Assembly (NCBI GenBank): GCA_949282265.1
Contig: CASDOZ010000001.1
Location: forward strand, 186,001-250,000
From: an uncultured Bacteroidales bacterium
GTDB lineage: Bacteria > Bacteroidota > Bacteroidia > Bacteroidales > Paludibacteraceae
Direction of reading: 5' to 3'
Length of the DNA stretch: 64,000 bases
Position numbers and translations under genes: made by a program. This document shows, piece by piece, positions 17,901 through 25,773 of the stretch. The notes below the pieces were generated by a model that saw only the letters and a list, made by a program, of their open reading frames with translations, did not search any database and was not told where the DNA came from. Each line of letters begins with the position of its first letter. Within the stretch, counting starts at the first letter, position 1.

Positions 17901-18425
17901 AATACCTTTACTTACAAAGGTTTCTCGTTTTACTTCCTGATAGATGGCAAGATAGGTGGCACGGTTATTTCCTATACGGAAGCACGCTTGGATGCCTATG
18001 GTGTTTCCAAGCGAAGCGGTGATGCCCGTGATTCCGGTATCACATACATTTACAACCAGTCGGTAGGAGGTTCATTGGCCGGCGTGGCCGTTCCGGGTGT
18101 GATTATGCCGGATGGAAATGTTGCTCCTGCACAGGGCTATTATACTGCCATAGGTAGCGGTGAGCCGGCTTTGGGTGAATATGCATACGATGCCACTAAT
18201 TTCCGCCTGCGTGAAGTTTCATTCGGATATACATTCCGCAATTTGCTGGGAGATGGCAAGCATTTGAGTTTGTCGGCCGTTGGCCGGAACTTGTGTTTCC
18301 TGTATCGTGAGTCACCGGTAGATCCGGATATCTCGGTTTCAACCGCCAACTCATACGGAGGTTTGGAAGCATTTTCCATTCCTACTACCCGCAGTTATGG
18401 TCTTAACTTAAAAGTAACATTCTAA
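14907..18425 (+). CDS. SusC-like TonB-dependent outer-membrane transporter with STN signalling domain
   Basis: A 1172-residue outer-membrane importer for bound oligosaccharides. Order of parts: signal peptide (1-32; an alternative ATG is at 14925); STN domain (about 35-100, SRISLTENNVSVEEVLKKIE) that talks to FecR in the periplasm; carboxypeptidase-regulatory-like beta sandwich (about 127-205, TGTVTDSSGETLIGLAIRV); TonB plug with SusC hallmarks EEVVVTALGIERK, LLLRGNSSILGSNSPLIVIDGVPM and NPDDIESITVLKGANAAALYG (in part); then a beta barrel ending in LKVTF. It is followed 13 bases later by the SusD gene. The STN domain means transport is coupled to induction through the sigma/anti-sigma pair. 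Confidence 0.96.
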   Translation: MHVKTRMSRNSFKAILIALALVSGLEASADAYSRISLTENNVSVEEVLKKIEQQAQCLFVFNTQIDTQRSVNLDVQDKPVSEVLDLMFKGTNVTYSIQNPNIVLSQSTIQVATETPKTNSRTTNDRIVTGTVTDSSGETLIGLAIRVVGTTIGTTTDFDGNYSINLPSGSNQLEFTYIGYQPMTVSVDGRSKIDIVMESDVQALEEVVVTALGIERKATSLTYATQKVGGEELTRAKDANFINSLQGKTSGLVITPNASGAGGSSKLLLRGNSSILGSNSPLIVIDGVPMADRSTTQIGDALLSGGNTTDGGDGLSNINPDDIESITVLKGANAAALYGSRAANGVLIITTKKGEEGRISVDISSSLLVETPLLTPEFQNSYGASVESYLDNSLNPNNPVQKRRLNMYSWGPRLGTYSSEALAEIPYMRNYALNNVGNYLQTGTNFNNSISVTAGTKVAQTYVSYGNTTANGIMPSNEFVRHNFTVRQTVSLWKDRVQIDFSGNYIQQTAKNRPGSGIYGNPLYDLYLMPRNADIRYFENNSEVEGDLYYINSVGGTYKPTGVKGPIQQWPWSDSENRNSPYWLNNRITREQQRERLLSTIGLKVNIIDGLTAQVRFKIDRTTDTNENKTWQGTRAKTYYNSVYEYAKISNNQMFSDFLISYSKQIGDFDLSANFGGSTMLENYEDFGINYWMNDSTSTPNVFDPSNVKSPSNTGTYKSKDQNWENALYATASVGYKGLAYIDASVRTDWSRTYTQFAYLGTPDHYTYYSVGGNVLLNPLFGIESDWFNHSKLRVSYSEVGNSIPNLNYGGKPTNWGSQIVSAAAYREFLDPRPETMRSTEAGLDGRLFRNALDFDVTYYHTMMLNQWLPQTAATGGNLPLNSGKIRNQGVELTFGYNWQITKDLLWRTGINYSYNTNMVLETYGENKNSVIEQTPIYQGGLKVRYEVGKPYGELYGRGFKKDENGNIMTDRFGAPMLTSTYDEYLGNANAPHHLGWNNTFTYKGFSFYFLIDGKIGGTVISYTEARLDAYGVSKRSGDARDSGITYIYNQSVGGSLAGVAVPGVIMPDGNVAPAQGYYTAIGSGEPALGEYAYDATNFRLREVSFGYTFRNLLGDGKHLSLSAVGRNLCFLYRESPVDPDISVSTANSYGGLEAFSIPTTRSYGLNLKVTF

Positions 18426-18438
18426 ATCGTTGTTGTCT

Positions 18439-20250
18439 ATGAAAAATATAATAAACAAATTGGCCGGTATAGCCTTGTCTCTGCTGGTAATGGCCGGAAT
18501 GTCTTCCTGCTATGATACGGTATTGGAATTTGATGATACAACAGTTATAAATTCAGAAGACGGTTCCGTTTCGTCCGATTCCTTGTCTACGATAGAGGAA
18601 GCCACGGGTATGATAAGGAATGTGCAAACCCAGGTTATTTCCGGACCTGTACATGCCTATCAGAATCAGGAAACGGAATATCTGATTGATTTTGCTGGTT
18701 ACATGAGCAATCCGCATAATTTTGATGGCCGTCTGAAGTCAAGTTTCTGTTTTTATGATGATTTTGCGAACGGACAAATGGCCCAGCTTCAGAATCTGGC
18801 TCCGAACTGTGTTCCTGTAATGAATTCCGGCAAGAAATTAGGCATAGAACCAATTTCAGCCTTGGCCAGCATATTGTTTTCCTATTCAATTTACCAGTGT
18901 GCGGTTACGTACGGTCCTGTTCCGTATGATGATTTCCGTGCGTTGAAATCGGAGCGTCCGCTGACTTATAACGAGCAGTCCTATGTGTTTGAACAGCTGT
19001 TTATCGAGTTGATCCGTGCCGATTCCATACTGGCAGCTTACCAGCCCGGCAATCAGGTTCTGGATAACGCTATTGTGCAGTCGAATGCCTTGACCGAAGG
19101 CGTGGAAGTTTCTGCCCAGGAAGCTGTAAACCATTGGCGCAAGTTTGCCAATTCCATGATTCTGCGTTTGGCCATGACTTGTGTCAAGGTAGATGGCTTC
19201 ACCGTGAACGGCAAGACTGTCCAGACATTGGCTGAGGAAGCTGTGGCTCGTGGCGTATTGGAAGCCGGCGACCGGCAGGTGGCTCTAATGAGCGGCACAA
19301 GCGGACTGTTTGGAGCGCTGCATCCGTTGTATATTGTGGCCAACCAATGGGTTGATGCCCGTTTGCATGGAACATTCCACAACATATTGCTGCGTACCAA
19401 CCATCCGGCATTGGAAACATGGTTTGCCAAAAATAGCGGTCAGTTGACCAGTAAGTTCAATGTTGTTTATCCATCCGGCAGTGAAATCATGTCCATGCGT
19501 TCCGGAACATATCTGGAATCGTCCGGTAATGCGGCATACAACTATATTCTCTATTCCAAATTCAACGATTTGGTCTTCTCGGCTCATTCGTTGTGCCTGT
19601 TCATGGTGGAAGAAGCCCTGTTCCTGCGTGCGGAAGGTGCCTTGCGCGGCTGGAACATGGGAGGTGATGCCCAGACATTCTATGAAGAGGGCATCCGGGT
19701 GTCGTTTGAGAAGAATACATTCAACGGTTTGGATTCCTACATGTCCTGGAGGGGTCTGGGAGACAATACGGTTTCGGAGAAAGACAAATACCTGTATGTG
19801 GATTATTATGATCCGGACAATAACCTGTATGATGAGAGCTCGGACTATTATTATAAGTTGAATAACGCCTGGGGCGGCATAGATACCAATCCGGTGACTT
19901 CCGTGAGTGGTAATGAATGGTATGAGCAGCAGTTGGAGAAGATCATTACGCAGAAGTGGATTGCTATCTTCCCCATGTCCGTGGTGGCTTGGACAGATAT
20001 ACGTCGCACTGGTTATCCAAGGCTTTTGCCGGCGGTGTATGGTGCCTATGCGGAAGCGGATGGTTCAATTTCCGATGAACTGACCGTGCGCCGGATGCCG
20101 TTTACAACTGGTGGAATTGCAGAAGCTACAACCGATATTAACACAACCGGTATTCCCGCTCTGGATTCGGAAAGCACTGGTGATCTCAAGGGAGACATGC
20201 AGGGAACTCGCCTGTGGTGGGATGTGGCAGACAAATCGAATTTCAAATAA
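18439..20250 (+). CDS. SusD-like glycan-binding outer-membrane lipoprotein
   Basis: A 603-residue surface lipoprotein that caps the SusC channel and binds the glycan. The ATG at 18439 gives a signal peptide with a lipobox in GMSSC. The protein has the SusD-type length and landmarks: LASILFSYSIYQCAVTYGPVPYDD, FVEQLFIEL-type TPR helix (here FEQLFIELI), WRKFANSMILRLAMTC and ITQKWIAIFPMSVVAWTDIRRTGYPRL (in part). The last is the conserved C-terminal SusD core. It is 13 bases from SusC and followed by a perfect 15-bp hairpin that may set the step-down in expression to the downstream genes. Confidence 0.95.
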   Translation: MKNIINKLAGIALSLLVMAGMSSCYDTVLEFDDTTVINSEDGSVSSDSLSTIEEATGMIRNVQTQVISGPVHAYQNQETEYLIDFAGYMSNPHNFDGRLKSSFCFYDDFANGQMAQLQNLAPNCVPVMNSGKKLGIEPISALASILFSYSIYQCAVTYGPVPYDDFRALKSERPLTYNEQSYVFEQLFIELIRADSILAAYQPGNQVLDNAIVQSNALTEGVEVSAQEAVNHWRKFANSMILRLAMTCVKVDGFTVNGKTVQTLAEEAVARGVLEAGDRQVALMSGTSGLFGALHPLYIVANQWVDARLHGTFHNILLRTNHPALETWFAKNSGQLTSKFNVVYPSGSEIMSMRSGTYLESSGNAAYNYILYSKFNDLVFSAHSLCLFMVEEALFLRAEGALRGWNMGGDAQTFYEEGIRVSFEKNTFNGLDSYMSWRGLGDNTVSEKDKYLYVDYYDPDNNLYDESSDYYYKLNNAWGGIDTNPVTSVSGNEWYEQQLEKIITQKWIAIFPMSVVAWTDIRRTGYPRLLPAVYGAYAEADGSISDELTVRRMPFTTGGIAEATTDINTTGIPALDSESTGDLKGDMQGTRLWWDVADKSNFK

Positions 20251-20255
20251 GCAGG

Positions 20256-20290
20256 TGTATGTCTTCTCCGAAATCCGGAGAAGACATACA
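20256..20290 (+). terminator. Strong intergenic hairpin between SusD and GH85
   Basis: TGTATGTCTTCTCCG (20256-20270) pairs perfectly with 20276-20290: 15 bp with an AAATC loop. It begins five bases after the SusD stop. The bases after it are not T-rich, so it is more likely a transcript-stability or partial-termination element than a full terminator. Confidence 0.55.
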
Positions 20291-20376
20291 GGTACAACCT
20301 TTCAACAGGAACAAATAAAAATGTTATGATTAAAAACAGATGTCATAAAAATCAATCAATTAATTAATTCAGTATC

Positions 20377-23300
20377 ATGAAAAAGAAATTATTATTGGTA
20401 GCAGGATTGACGACGTTCGGCGTCGGTTTGCTGGTGGCACAGAGTGTGCCTACACATCCGAACTATATCGATTATGGTACGGATAACAACCAGCGTTTCA
20501 CGGAGGCGTTTGTGGAAATGTTGGATCAATGGGAACCCGGTGACAAGTATTTGTCCAAATCGGATCCTGGTTATAATGACTATTGGGATGAGAGTTTCTT
20601 TATTTCCCGTGTGCCGGTAAAGGAACGTTTCACCAATACGGCAACGCAGGCTAATCCGGATTTGCTGGCAGTCGATCCGGAAAATCCGACGGCAGCTACA
20701 TCTGCCAACGAAAAGAAGCTGTGCTGGTTCTCACCTATTGGTGAAATGTCCAAACAGTGGAGCGGCATGAGCCGTTATACGTTTGAGTCGGACAACTTCG
20801 GCATGTGGCAATACCTGGATGTACATTCCAATGTATCGTCCCAGTTGTTCCGTTCGCCTGGTGTGTTCAATGATGTGGCTCACAAAAACGGCGTTGTAAC
20901 GGGAGCCTATTATTTTATAGACTGGGCACGTGCAGTTAACCCGCAATCTGCTGACGGCAAGCCGCTTGCGGCCTTGTGTGCCAAGAATGGCAGTACATTC
21001 AAATATGCCAAAAAACTGGCCCAGTTGATGAAGTACTATGGTATCAACGGTCTGGCATTTAATCCGGAAGGTTCGTGGAGTGGCGGTCTGGAAACAGATT
21101 TCCCGGCATTTCTGGCCCAGTTGCACAAGGAAGGTGAGGCTATTGACTGGCCTATCCATGTGGCATGGTATGCCTATGTAACCAATAGTGGTGGTTTGAG
21201 CGATAACAGTTGTTCCCTGACAAGCAATTCCCAGAACTGGTTCCACAACACCTCGATAGGTGCCCCGGTTACGGATGTGTACTTCCTGAACTATAACTGG
21301 AGCGAGAGCAGTTTGAGTAATTCGGTCAACACGGCAAAAAATCTGGGTCGCAATCCGTTTGATGTATATGCCGGTTTTGACCAGCAGGGACGCGGATACG
21401 GCCAATCTGGTACTTCCGGTTCCAATGCCGGTTGGAATGTTTTGGCAAAATATCCGGTTTCCATTGTAGTATGGGGCGCTCATGACCGTAGTCAGCTGTA
21501 TGCAAACTCAAGCGCACGCGGAACAGCGGAAAAAACCATACAGGATACCTATCAGGATTTCCAGGAGATGTTGTTCACGGGTGGAACAAAAAATGTATTG
21601 AGCGCACGGAACCTTGGTTTGAAAGACTATTGTACCGTAACCGCTTCTGATGAAGACCTTGCCGATTGGCATGGCTATTCACGCTTTATCAATGCCAAGA
21701 GTACGTTGCAGGAGTTGCCGTTCATAACCCGTTTTAATTTGGGTAACGGTTTGAACTTCAAGAAAGAAGGCAAGGTAACCTTTGAGCAGAAATGGTATAA
21801 CCTGGGTATGCAGGATTACCTGCCGACATGGCGCTGGTGGGTTGATACCGGCGACCGCAATGTTCCGGCCGATGCCATTGCATGCGATTTTGATTTTGAT
21901 GAAGCATGGTATGGAGGTTCCAGCCTGAAACTGTCGGGTAAAACGGTAAAGTCGGAAGTGAACCTGTTCAAGACCAAATTCAAAATAGAAAGCACAAGCG
22001 ACAAATTCAGCCTGACCTACAAGGTTAAAAACGCTACTGCCCCGAACCTGAAATTCAAAGTCAGCCTGGAAGGTAGTGAAAGCGTGTATAAATATTATAC
22101 CATTCCTACATCGGGCTTTACCGCCAATTCCTGGATTACGGCAGAATTCACGGCAGCCGACCTTGGTCTGAAAGCTAATGACGTGATTGCCACAATGGGT
22201 GTAGTTGTGGAAAATACTACCGAGAACTATGCATTGTATTTGGGCGAAATGTCGTTGATACCGGCTTCCTACAACAAAACACCGCGTGCACCGCGTATTT
22301 TGCATGTAACTCCGGAAAAGCGTGTTTACAATGCCGTTGACTTCAAAATGGTTTGGAGCATGCTGGATGACGGTGTGCAGGACTTGAAATCAGATGGTAC
22401 GCCTTATTACAACGAAGATGTGGATGCCTGGTATTATGAAATCTATATCCGCACATCGGAAGATGAAGAACCCATCTTGCTGACTGCCACAACGTCTTGG
22501 GCAGGTTATGTAATTGATGCCCCGTTGCCAACAGAGAACGCTACTTACTATCAGGTAGGTGTACGCGCAGTCGGTTTGGATGGCAGCGAATCGGATATTA
22601 CCTGGAGTGAAAACCAAACTTCCAAATTGCAGAAAATTACAACTTTGCTGGTAAGCAAGCCTGTAATCAAGCCGAATGAAGAATTTGATATTTATTTTGA
22701 AGATCCGAATTACCATCCTTCTCAGATCAGGGTATTGAGTGCTCTGACCGGTGAGGAAATCAAAACGGCATCGGATGTAAGCGAACTGACCTTGTCATTG
22801 CCGGAAACCGGCTGCTATGATGTGGAAGTAACGGTAGATGGCGTTGTTACAATGACCCGTGGATGCATTCTGGTTTCTCCTGAAGAAACAGGCCGTATGC
22901 CGGTTATTGAATCCTATAAGGCAAATCCGACAACAGCAGAAGCCGGTGAGGAAGTTGTTTTGACTCCTGTTTACACCTCCGGAACCATGTATGGCAGAAA
23001 TCAGGCCACGGCTTCGCAGGCAATTTATATCAATGACCCGAATGTGTTCTATGTACCCTATCAGGTACTGACAGGAAACCAGGACAATACATTCTGTTTC
23101 TGGTTCAAGTCCGATGAATTCGAACATGGTTCTTTGGGTACATCCATTGCCATTAAACGTAATGAAAACTATTCTAAAGATCATCCGGGAGCTTCATGGA
23201 CTTATGACGTATGGCAGGAAATGTGGTGCGTTGTCCGTCCGAAAGATTACGATGGACTGACTGAAGACAATCTGTTGTCCATTAATTTTGATGCACCGGC

Positions 23301-24273
23301 TGGAGGAACTCCGAACTATGAACATAACTATGAGTCGGATGGATACAGTAATGGTTATTCCGTTTCACCAAGCGTATGGAACCATTTGGCCATTGTGAAA
23401 GAGGATGGCTATAACCTTAAAGTTTATTTGAATGGCAGGGAAGTTATCAATTGTCGTGCAAGAGGCCAGGGACCGACCCAGTGGAATGCCAACTTTTATA
23501 TAGGTCTGAGCATGACCAATACCAGTACCTACAAAGGTTGGATAGATGAAGTGCAGCTGTGGGACAAGGCTTTGAGCGCAGATGAAGTGGTAGAAGCCAT
23601 GAGCGGCTATGCTTTCCCGCCGACCGGTTTGCAGGGTTACTTCAAATTTGAGGAAATTGTGGCTGATCCGGATGGAAACCCGGGATTCCGCAATGATGGT
23701 AACTCGAACGATGTGCAATATGCATATGTAGCATATTTCGGTGAAAATGCAACTTCCGGCAGAAAAGAAGAAAAACCGACCAACCCGACCGTAGGCCCGG
23801 GCGTACCGATGATGGAAGGAACCCAGAACATTATGCTGGAATCGATAGAATGGATTCTGGAAGGAGCGGAACACACGACAGATGGCGATGGAGTTGCTAC
23901 AGCTACTTATGCTAAATCGGGCGAATATCCTGTGACTTTGTCTGTAACCAATTCATGGGGCACAACTACCAAGACTTTCGATAACTTGTTACAGGTAACG
24001 GGTACAACCGATTTGGATAATGAAAATGTTGTAGAAAACTTCTATGTATATCCGAATCCGTTTGTAAAGGATGTGAATCTGCGCTTTGCAAACAGCGGTC
24101 TGTTTGATATAGCCGTGTATGATGTTCAGGGACGTGTAATAACTGAACAGCAATACGAAGCTCGCAGCGGTGCAATATGCACCTTGTCTATTAACAACGG
24201 TAAGGGCATGTATTATGTGGTTGTATCGCAAAACGGTAAGCCGGTACAGTCGTTCAAGGTAATTGCCCAATAA
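20377..24273 (+). CDS. GH85 endo-beta-N-acetylglucosaminidase with LamG, PKD and T9SS sorting domain
   Basis: A 1298-residue secreted enzyme. GH85 enzymes cut the GlcNAc-beta-1,4-GlcNAc core of N-glycans by substrate-assisted catalysis with an Asn-X-Glu pair; here YYGINGLAFNPEGSW supplies Asn229 and Glu231. Order: signal peptide (1-21, no lipobox), GH85 barrel (about 30-480), beta-sandwich region (about 480-630), fibronectin-like module (about 635-745), LamG-like domain (about 880-1090, with WNHLAIVK), PKD-like module (about 1165-1210), C-terminal T9SS type A domain (about 1218-1298, starting FYVYPNPF). It is the only endoglycosidase in the locus, so it should start N-glycan release. GH85 instead of a GH18 endoglycosidase is notable. 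Confidence 0.9.
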   Translation: MKKKLLLVAGLTTFGVGLLVAQSVPTHPNYIDYGTDNNQRFTEAFVEMLDQWEPGDKYLSKSDPGYNDYWDESFFISRVPVKERFTNTATQANPDLLAVDPENPTAATSANEKKLCWFSPIGEMSKQWSGMSRYTFESDNFGMWQYLDVHSNVSSQLFRSPGVFNDVAHKNGVVTGAYYFIDWARAVNPQSADGKPLAALCAKNGSTFKYAKKLAQLMKYYGINGLAFNPEGSWSGGLETDFPAFLAQLHKEGEAIDWPIHVAWYAYVTNSGGLSDNSCSLTSNSQNWFHNTSIGAPVTDVYFLNYNWSESSLSNSVNTAKNLGRNPFDVYAGFDQQGRGYGQSGTSGSNAGWNVLAKYPVSIVVWGAHDRSQLYANSSARGTAEKTIQDTYQDFQEMLFTGGTKNVLSARNLGLKDYCTVTASDEDLADWHGYSRFINAKSTLQELPFITRFNLGNGLNFKKEGKVTFEQKWYNLGMQDYLPTWRWWVDTGDRNVPADAIACDFDFDEAWYGGSSLKLSGKTVKSEVNLFKTKFKIESTSDKFSLTYKVKNATAPNLKFKVSLEGSESVYKYYTIPTSGFTANSWITAEFTAADLGLKANDVIATMGVVVENTTENYALYLGEMSLIPASYNKTPRAPRILHVTPEKRVYNAVDFKMVWSMLDDGVQDLKSDGTPYYNEDVDAWYYEIYIRTSEDEEPILLTATTSWAGYVIDAPLPTENATYYQVGVRAVGLDGSESDITWSENQTSKLQKITTLLVSKPVIKPNEEFDIYFEDPNYHPSQIRVLSALTGEEIKTASDVSELTLSLPETGCYDVEVTVDGVVTMTRGCILVSPEETGRMPVIESYKANPTTAEAGEEVVLTPVYTSGTMYGRNQATASQAIYINDPNVFYVPYQVLTGNQDNTFCFWFKSDEFEHGSLGTSIAIKRNENYSKDHPGASWTYDVWQEMWCVVRPKDYDGLTEDNLLSINFDAPAGGTPNYEHNYESDGYSNGYSVSPSVWNHLAIVKEDGYNLKVYLNGREVINCRARGQGPTQWNANFYIGLSMTNTSTYKGWIDEVQLWDKALSADEVVEAMSGYAFPPTGLQGYFKFEEIVADPDGNPGFRNDGNSNDVQYAYVAYFGENATSGRKEEKPTNPTVGPGVPMMEGTQNIMLESIEWILEGAEHTTDGDGVATATYAKSGEYPVTLSVTNSWGTTTKTFDNLLQVTGTTDLDNENVVENFYVYPNPFVKDVNLRFANSGLFDIAVYDVQGRVITEQQYEARSGAICTLSINNGKGMYYVVVSQNGKPVQSFKVIAQ

Positions 24274-24283
24274 AATGATTTGC

Positions 24284-24325
24284 ATGTACGGGGATACAGC
24301 GTCCCCGTACATTAAATCTGTTTTT
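24284..24325 (+). terminator. Hairpin between GH85 and the surface lipoprotein gene
   Basis: ATGTACGGGGA (24284-24294) pairs perfectly with TCCCCGTACAT (24302-24312): 11 bp and a 7-base loop. Eight bases later is a TTTTT run (ATCTGTTTTTAATC). It lies 10 bases after the GH85 stop and looks like a leaky terminator inside the operon. Confidence 0.55.
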
Positions 24326-24366
24326 AATCAAATTTACGGTTTTGGCCGTATCTAAAGAAGAAAGAT

Positions 24367-25404
24367 ATGAAGTTAAGAAATTTATTTATTCCATTGGTCA
24401 TAATGGTTATGGCAGCTTGTCAGGAAGCGGAATATCCTGTTGAAGTGCCGGTTTATGCCGATGTGGATAATCTGGTGACCGTAGACAAATCAACGACTAC
24501 CATTGGCGGTGAATATACGGTAAAATCCATGGAAAGTTTTACTTACGGTATTAAGGGAATGCAATCCACTGATGAGGTGAAATTACGCTACCAACAGACG
24601 GGCGAATTGATGTCGTGGTCGTGGGGATATCAGTATTTGGGTATTCTTACCGGACATGAAACGGCAGAGGATTCGGCCAAGTTGTTAATATCCAACGGTC
24701 GGAAATATGAGCCGGATACCATAACCGTAGGCTATAATGTAACAGACCAGTGGAAAATGGGCAAATGGGACTTGATTGTATGCCGTGGTTCGGAATCGCA
24801 AGTGATAGGAACCTTTGACTGCAAGGTGCTGATGAACGATTCTGTTGACTTCAGTCGTGTCAACGGTGGCATAATCGGTGTATATGCAGATGGCTGGCAA
24901 GTAGGTGAAGACACCTTCCTTATTGTCAGGCCGGATACGAAAGAGCCGGTTTTGTCCGTCCAGGCTTCTGCAACGTCAGAATCGAGTTCTACGAAAGTCG
25001 TAAACTTGAGCTTTGTTCCCGATTCCATTGCCGCAACAGGAACATATCTGCTGCAGATCAAGCGTTGGGGCTATGCCATGGTGCAGGATTTGGGAACGGT
25101 TGATTTCTTTTATTACCAGTATGCCACTCCGGTGTTTACGAAAGATGGGGATGACTGGTATATAAACGTCATGCTGGATGAAGCTGTTGATGGAGATCGT
25201 TTTGTAGTCGGCTACAACAACAACAAGAAAAGCTTTACCCATAATATAAGTGAAGAGAATTTTGATGCTGAAACGAACGTTTACCGTATTCTGATTGAGG
25301 AAAAAGCCTTGAACGATGAGGAAACATATGCGGTCATGTTGCGTAAATCAACCTATAACATGAATCTGGGTGAGGTTACGTTGAATATGTCGGAATTTGA
25401 ATAA
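24367..25404 (+). CDS. Surface lipoprotein, probable glycan-binding protein (SusE/SGBP position)
   Basis: A 345-residue lipoprotein with lipobox MAAC (Cys18). The remainder is predicted mainly beta and has no enzyme motif. Repeated features such as DKSTTTIGGEYTVKSMESF and GYVFN-type strands point to tandem beta-sandwich modules, but I cannot assign a family by eye. The position, directly after the endoglycosidase and within a PUL, is where surface glycan-binding proteins (SusE/F or SGBP-type) are normally encoded. A binding role is therefore inferred from context. It ends just before a strong hairpin terminator. Confidence 0.7.
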   Translation: MKLRNLFIPLVIMVMAACQEAEYPVEVPVYADVDNLVTVDKSTTTIGGEYTVKSMESFTYGIKGMQSTDEVKLRYQQTGELMSWSWGYQYLGILTGHETAEDSAKLLISNGRKYEPDTITVGYNVTDQWKMGKWDLIVCRGSESQVIGTFDCKVLMNDSVDFSRVNGGIIGVYADGWQVGEDTFLIVRPDTKEPVLSVQASATSESSSTKVVNLSFVPDSIAATGTYLLQIKRWGYAMVQDLGTVDFFYYQYATPVFTKDGDDWYINVMLDEAVDGDRFVVGYNNNKKSFTHNISEENFDAETNVYRILIEEKALNDEETYAVMLRKSTYNMNLGEVTLNMSEFE

Positions 25405-25412
25405 AAAATCTG

Positions 25413-25458
25413 CTGTTTTGCCTTTCTCCTCAAAACGGAGAAAGACAAAACAGTTTTT
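25413..25458 (+). terminator. Strong terminator after the surface lipoprotein gene
   Basis: CTGTTTTGcCTTTCTCC (25413-25429) pairs with 25437-25453: 16 of 17 positions with one C-A mismatch and a 7-base loop, followed by TTTTTA. A T-rich run flanks it on the other strand as well. It splits the locus into an upstream SusC/D-GH85-lipoprotein block and a downstream enzyme block. Confidence 0.7.
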
Positions 25459-25493
25459 ATACAATGTCAGTGCAATACTTATATCTTTATACC

Positions 25494-25571
25494 ATGCTTA
25501 TAAAAAAAACATTACTGATTATGCTGGCTGCCGGCTTTATGGCAGGAACTGCGAATGGTAACATCGCTTGA
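25494..25571 (+). pseudogene. Signal-peptide remnant of a lost secreted gene
   Basis: A 25-codon open frame begins at ATG 25494 and ends at TGA 25571. It encodes a convincing Sec signal peptide: two lysines (IKKT) then a hydrophobic stretch (LLIMLAAGFMAG) and small residues (TANG). It stops at once with no mature protein. The following 200 bases up to the GH84 start contain no continuation in any frame. A near-consensus TATCTTTA box sits at 25482-25489. Best reading: the 5' end of an exported-protein gene whose body was deleted, or less likely a leader peptide. Confidence 0.4.
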
Positions 25572-25773
25572 CTACTCGACCCGATAACCTTTAAGTACTT
25601 CTTGAAGAGGAATTTGTTGTTATGACAATAGGAGCAAGGGAATTAATTTTGTTTTCAACTTTACCTTGTGTTCATTTGTTCTGGCACGGAGTACTTTTTT
25701 TCTTTTCCATTTTGTTTCGGATGGGATGGCAGGGGGACATCTTCCGAACCGTATAATAGCTTTTAATGGCCTT

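Noticed and set aside
25460..25773. Riboswitch upstream of GH84
   Set aside because: No recognised riboswitch core or conserved multi-helix fold could be seen; the gap is better explained by a terminator and a gene remnant.
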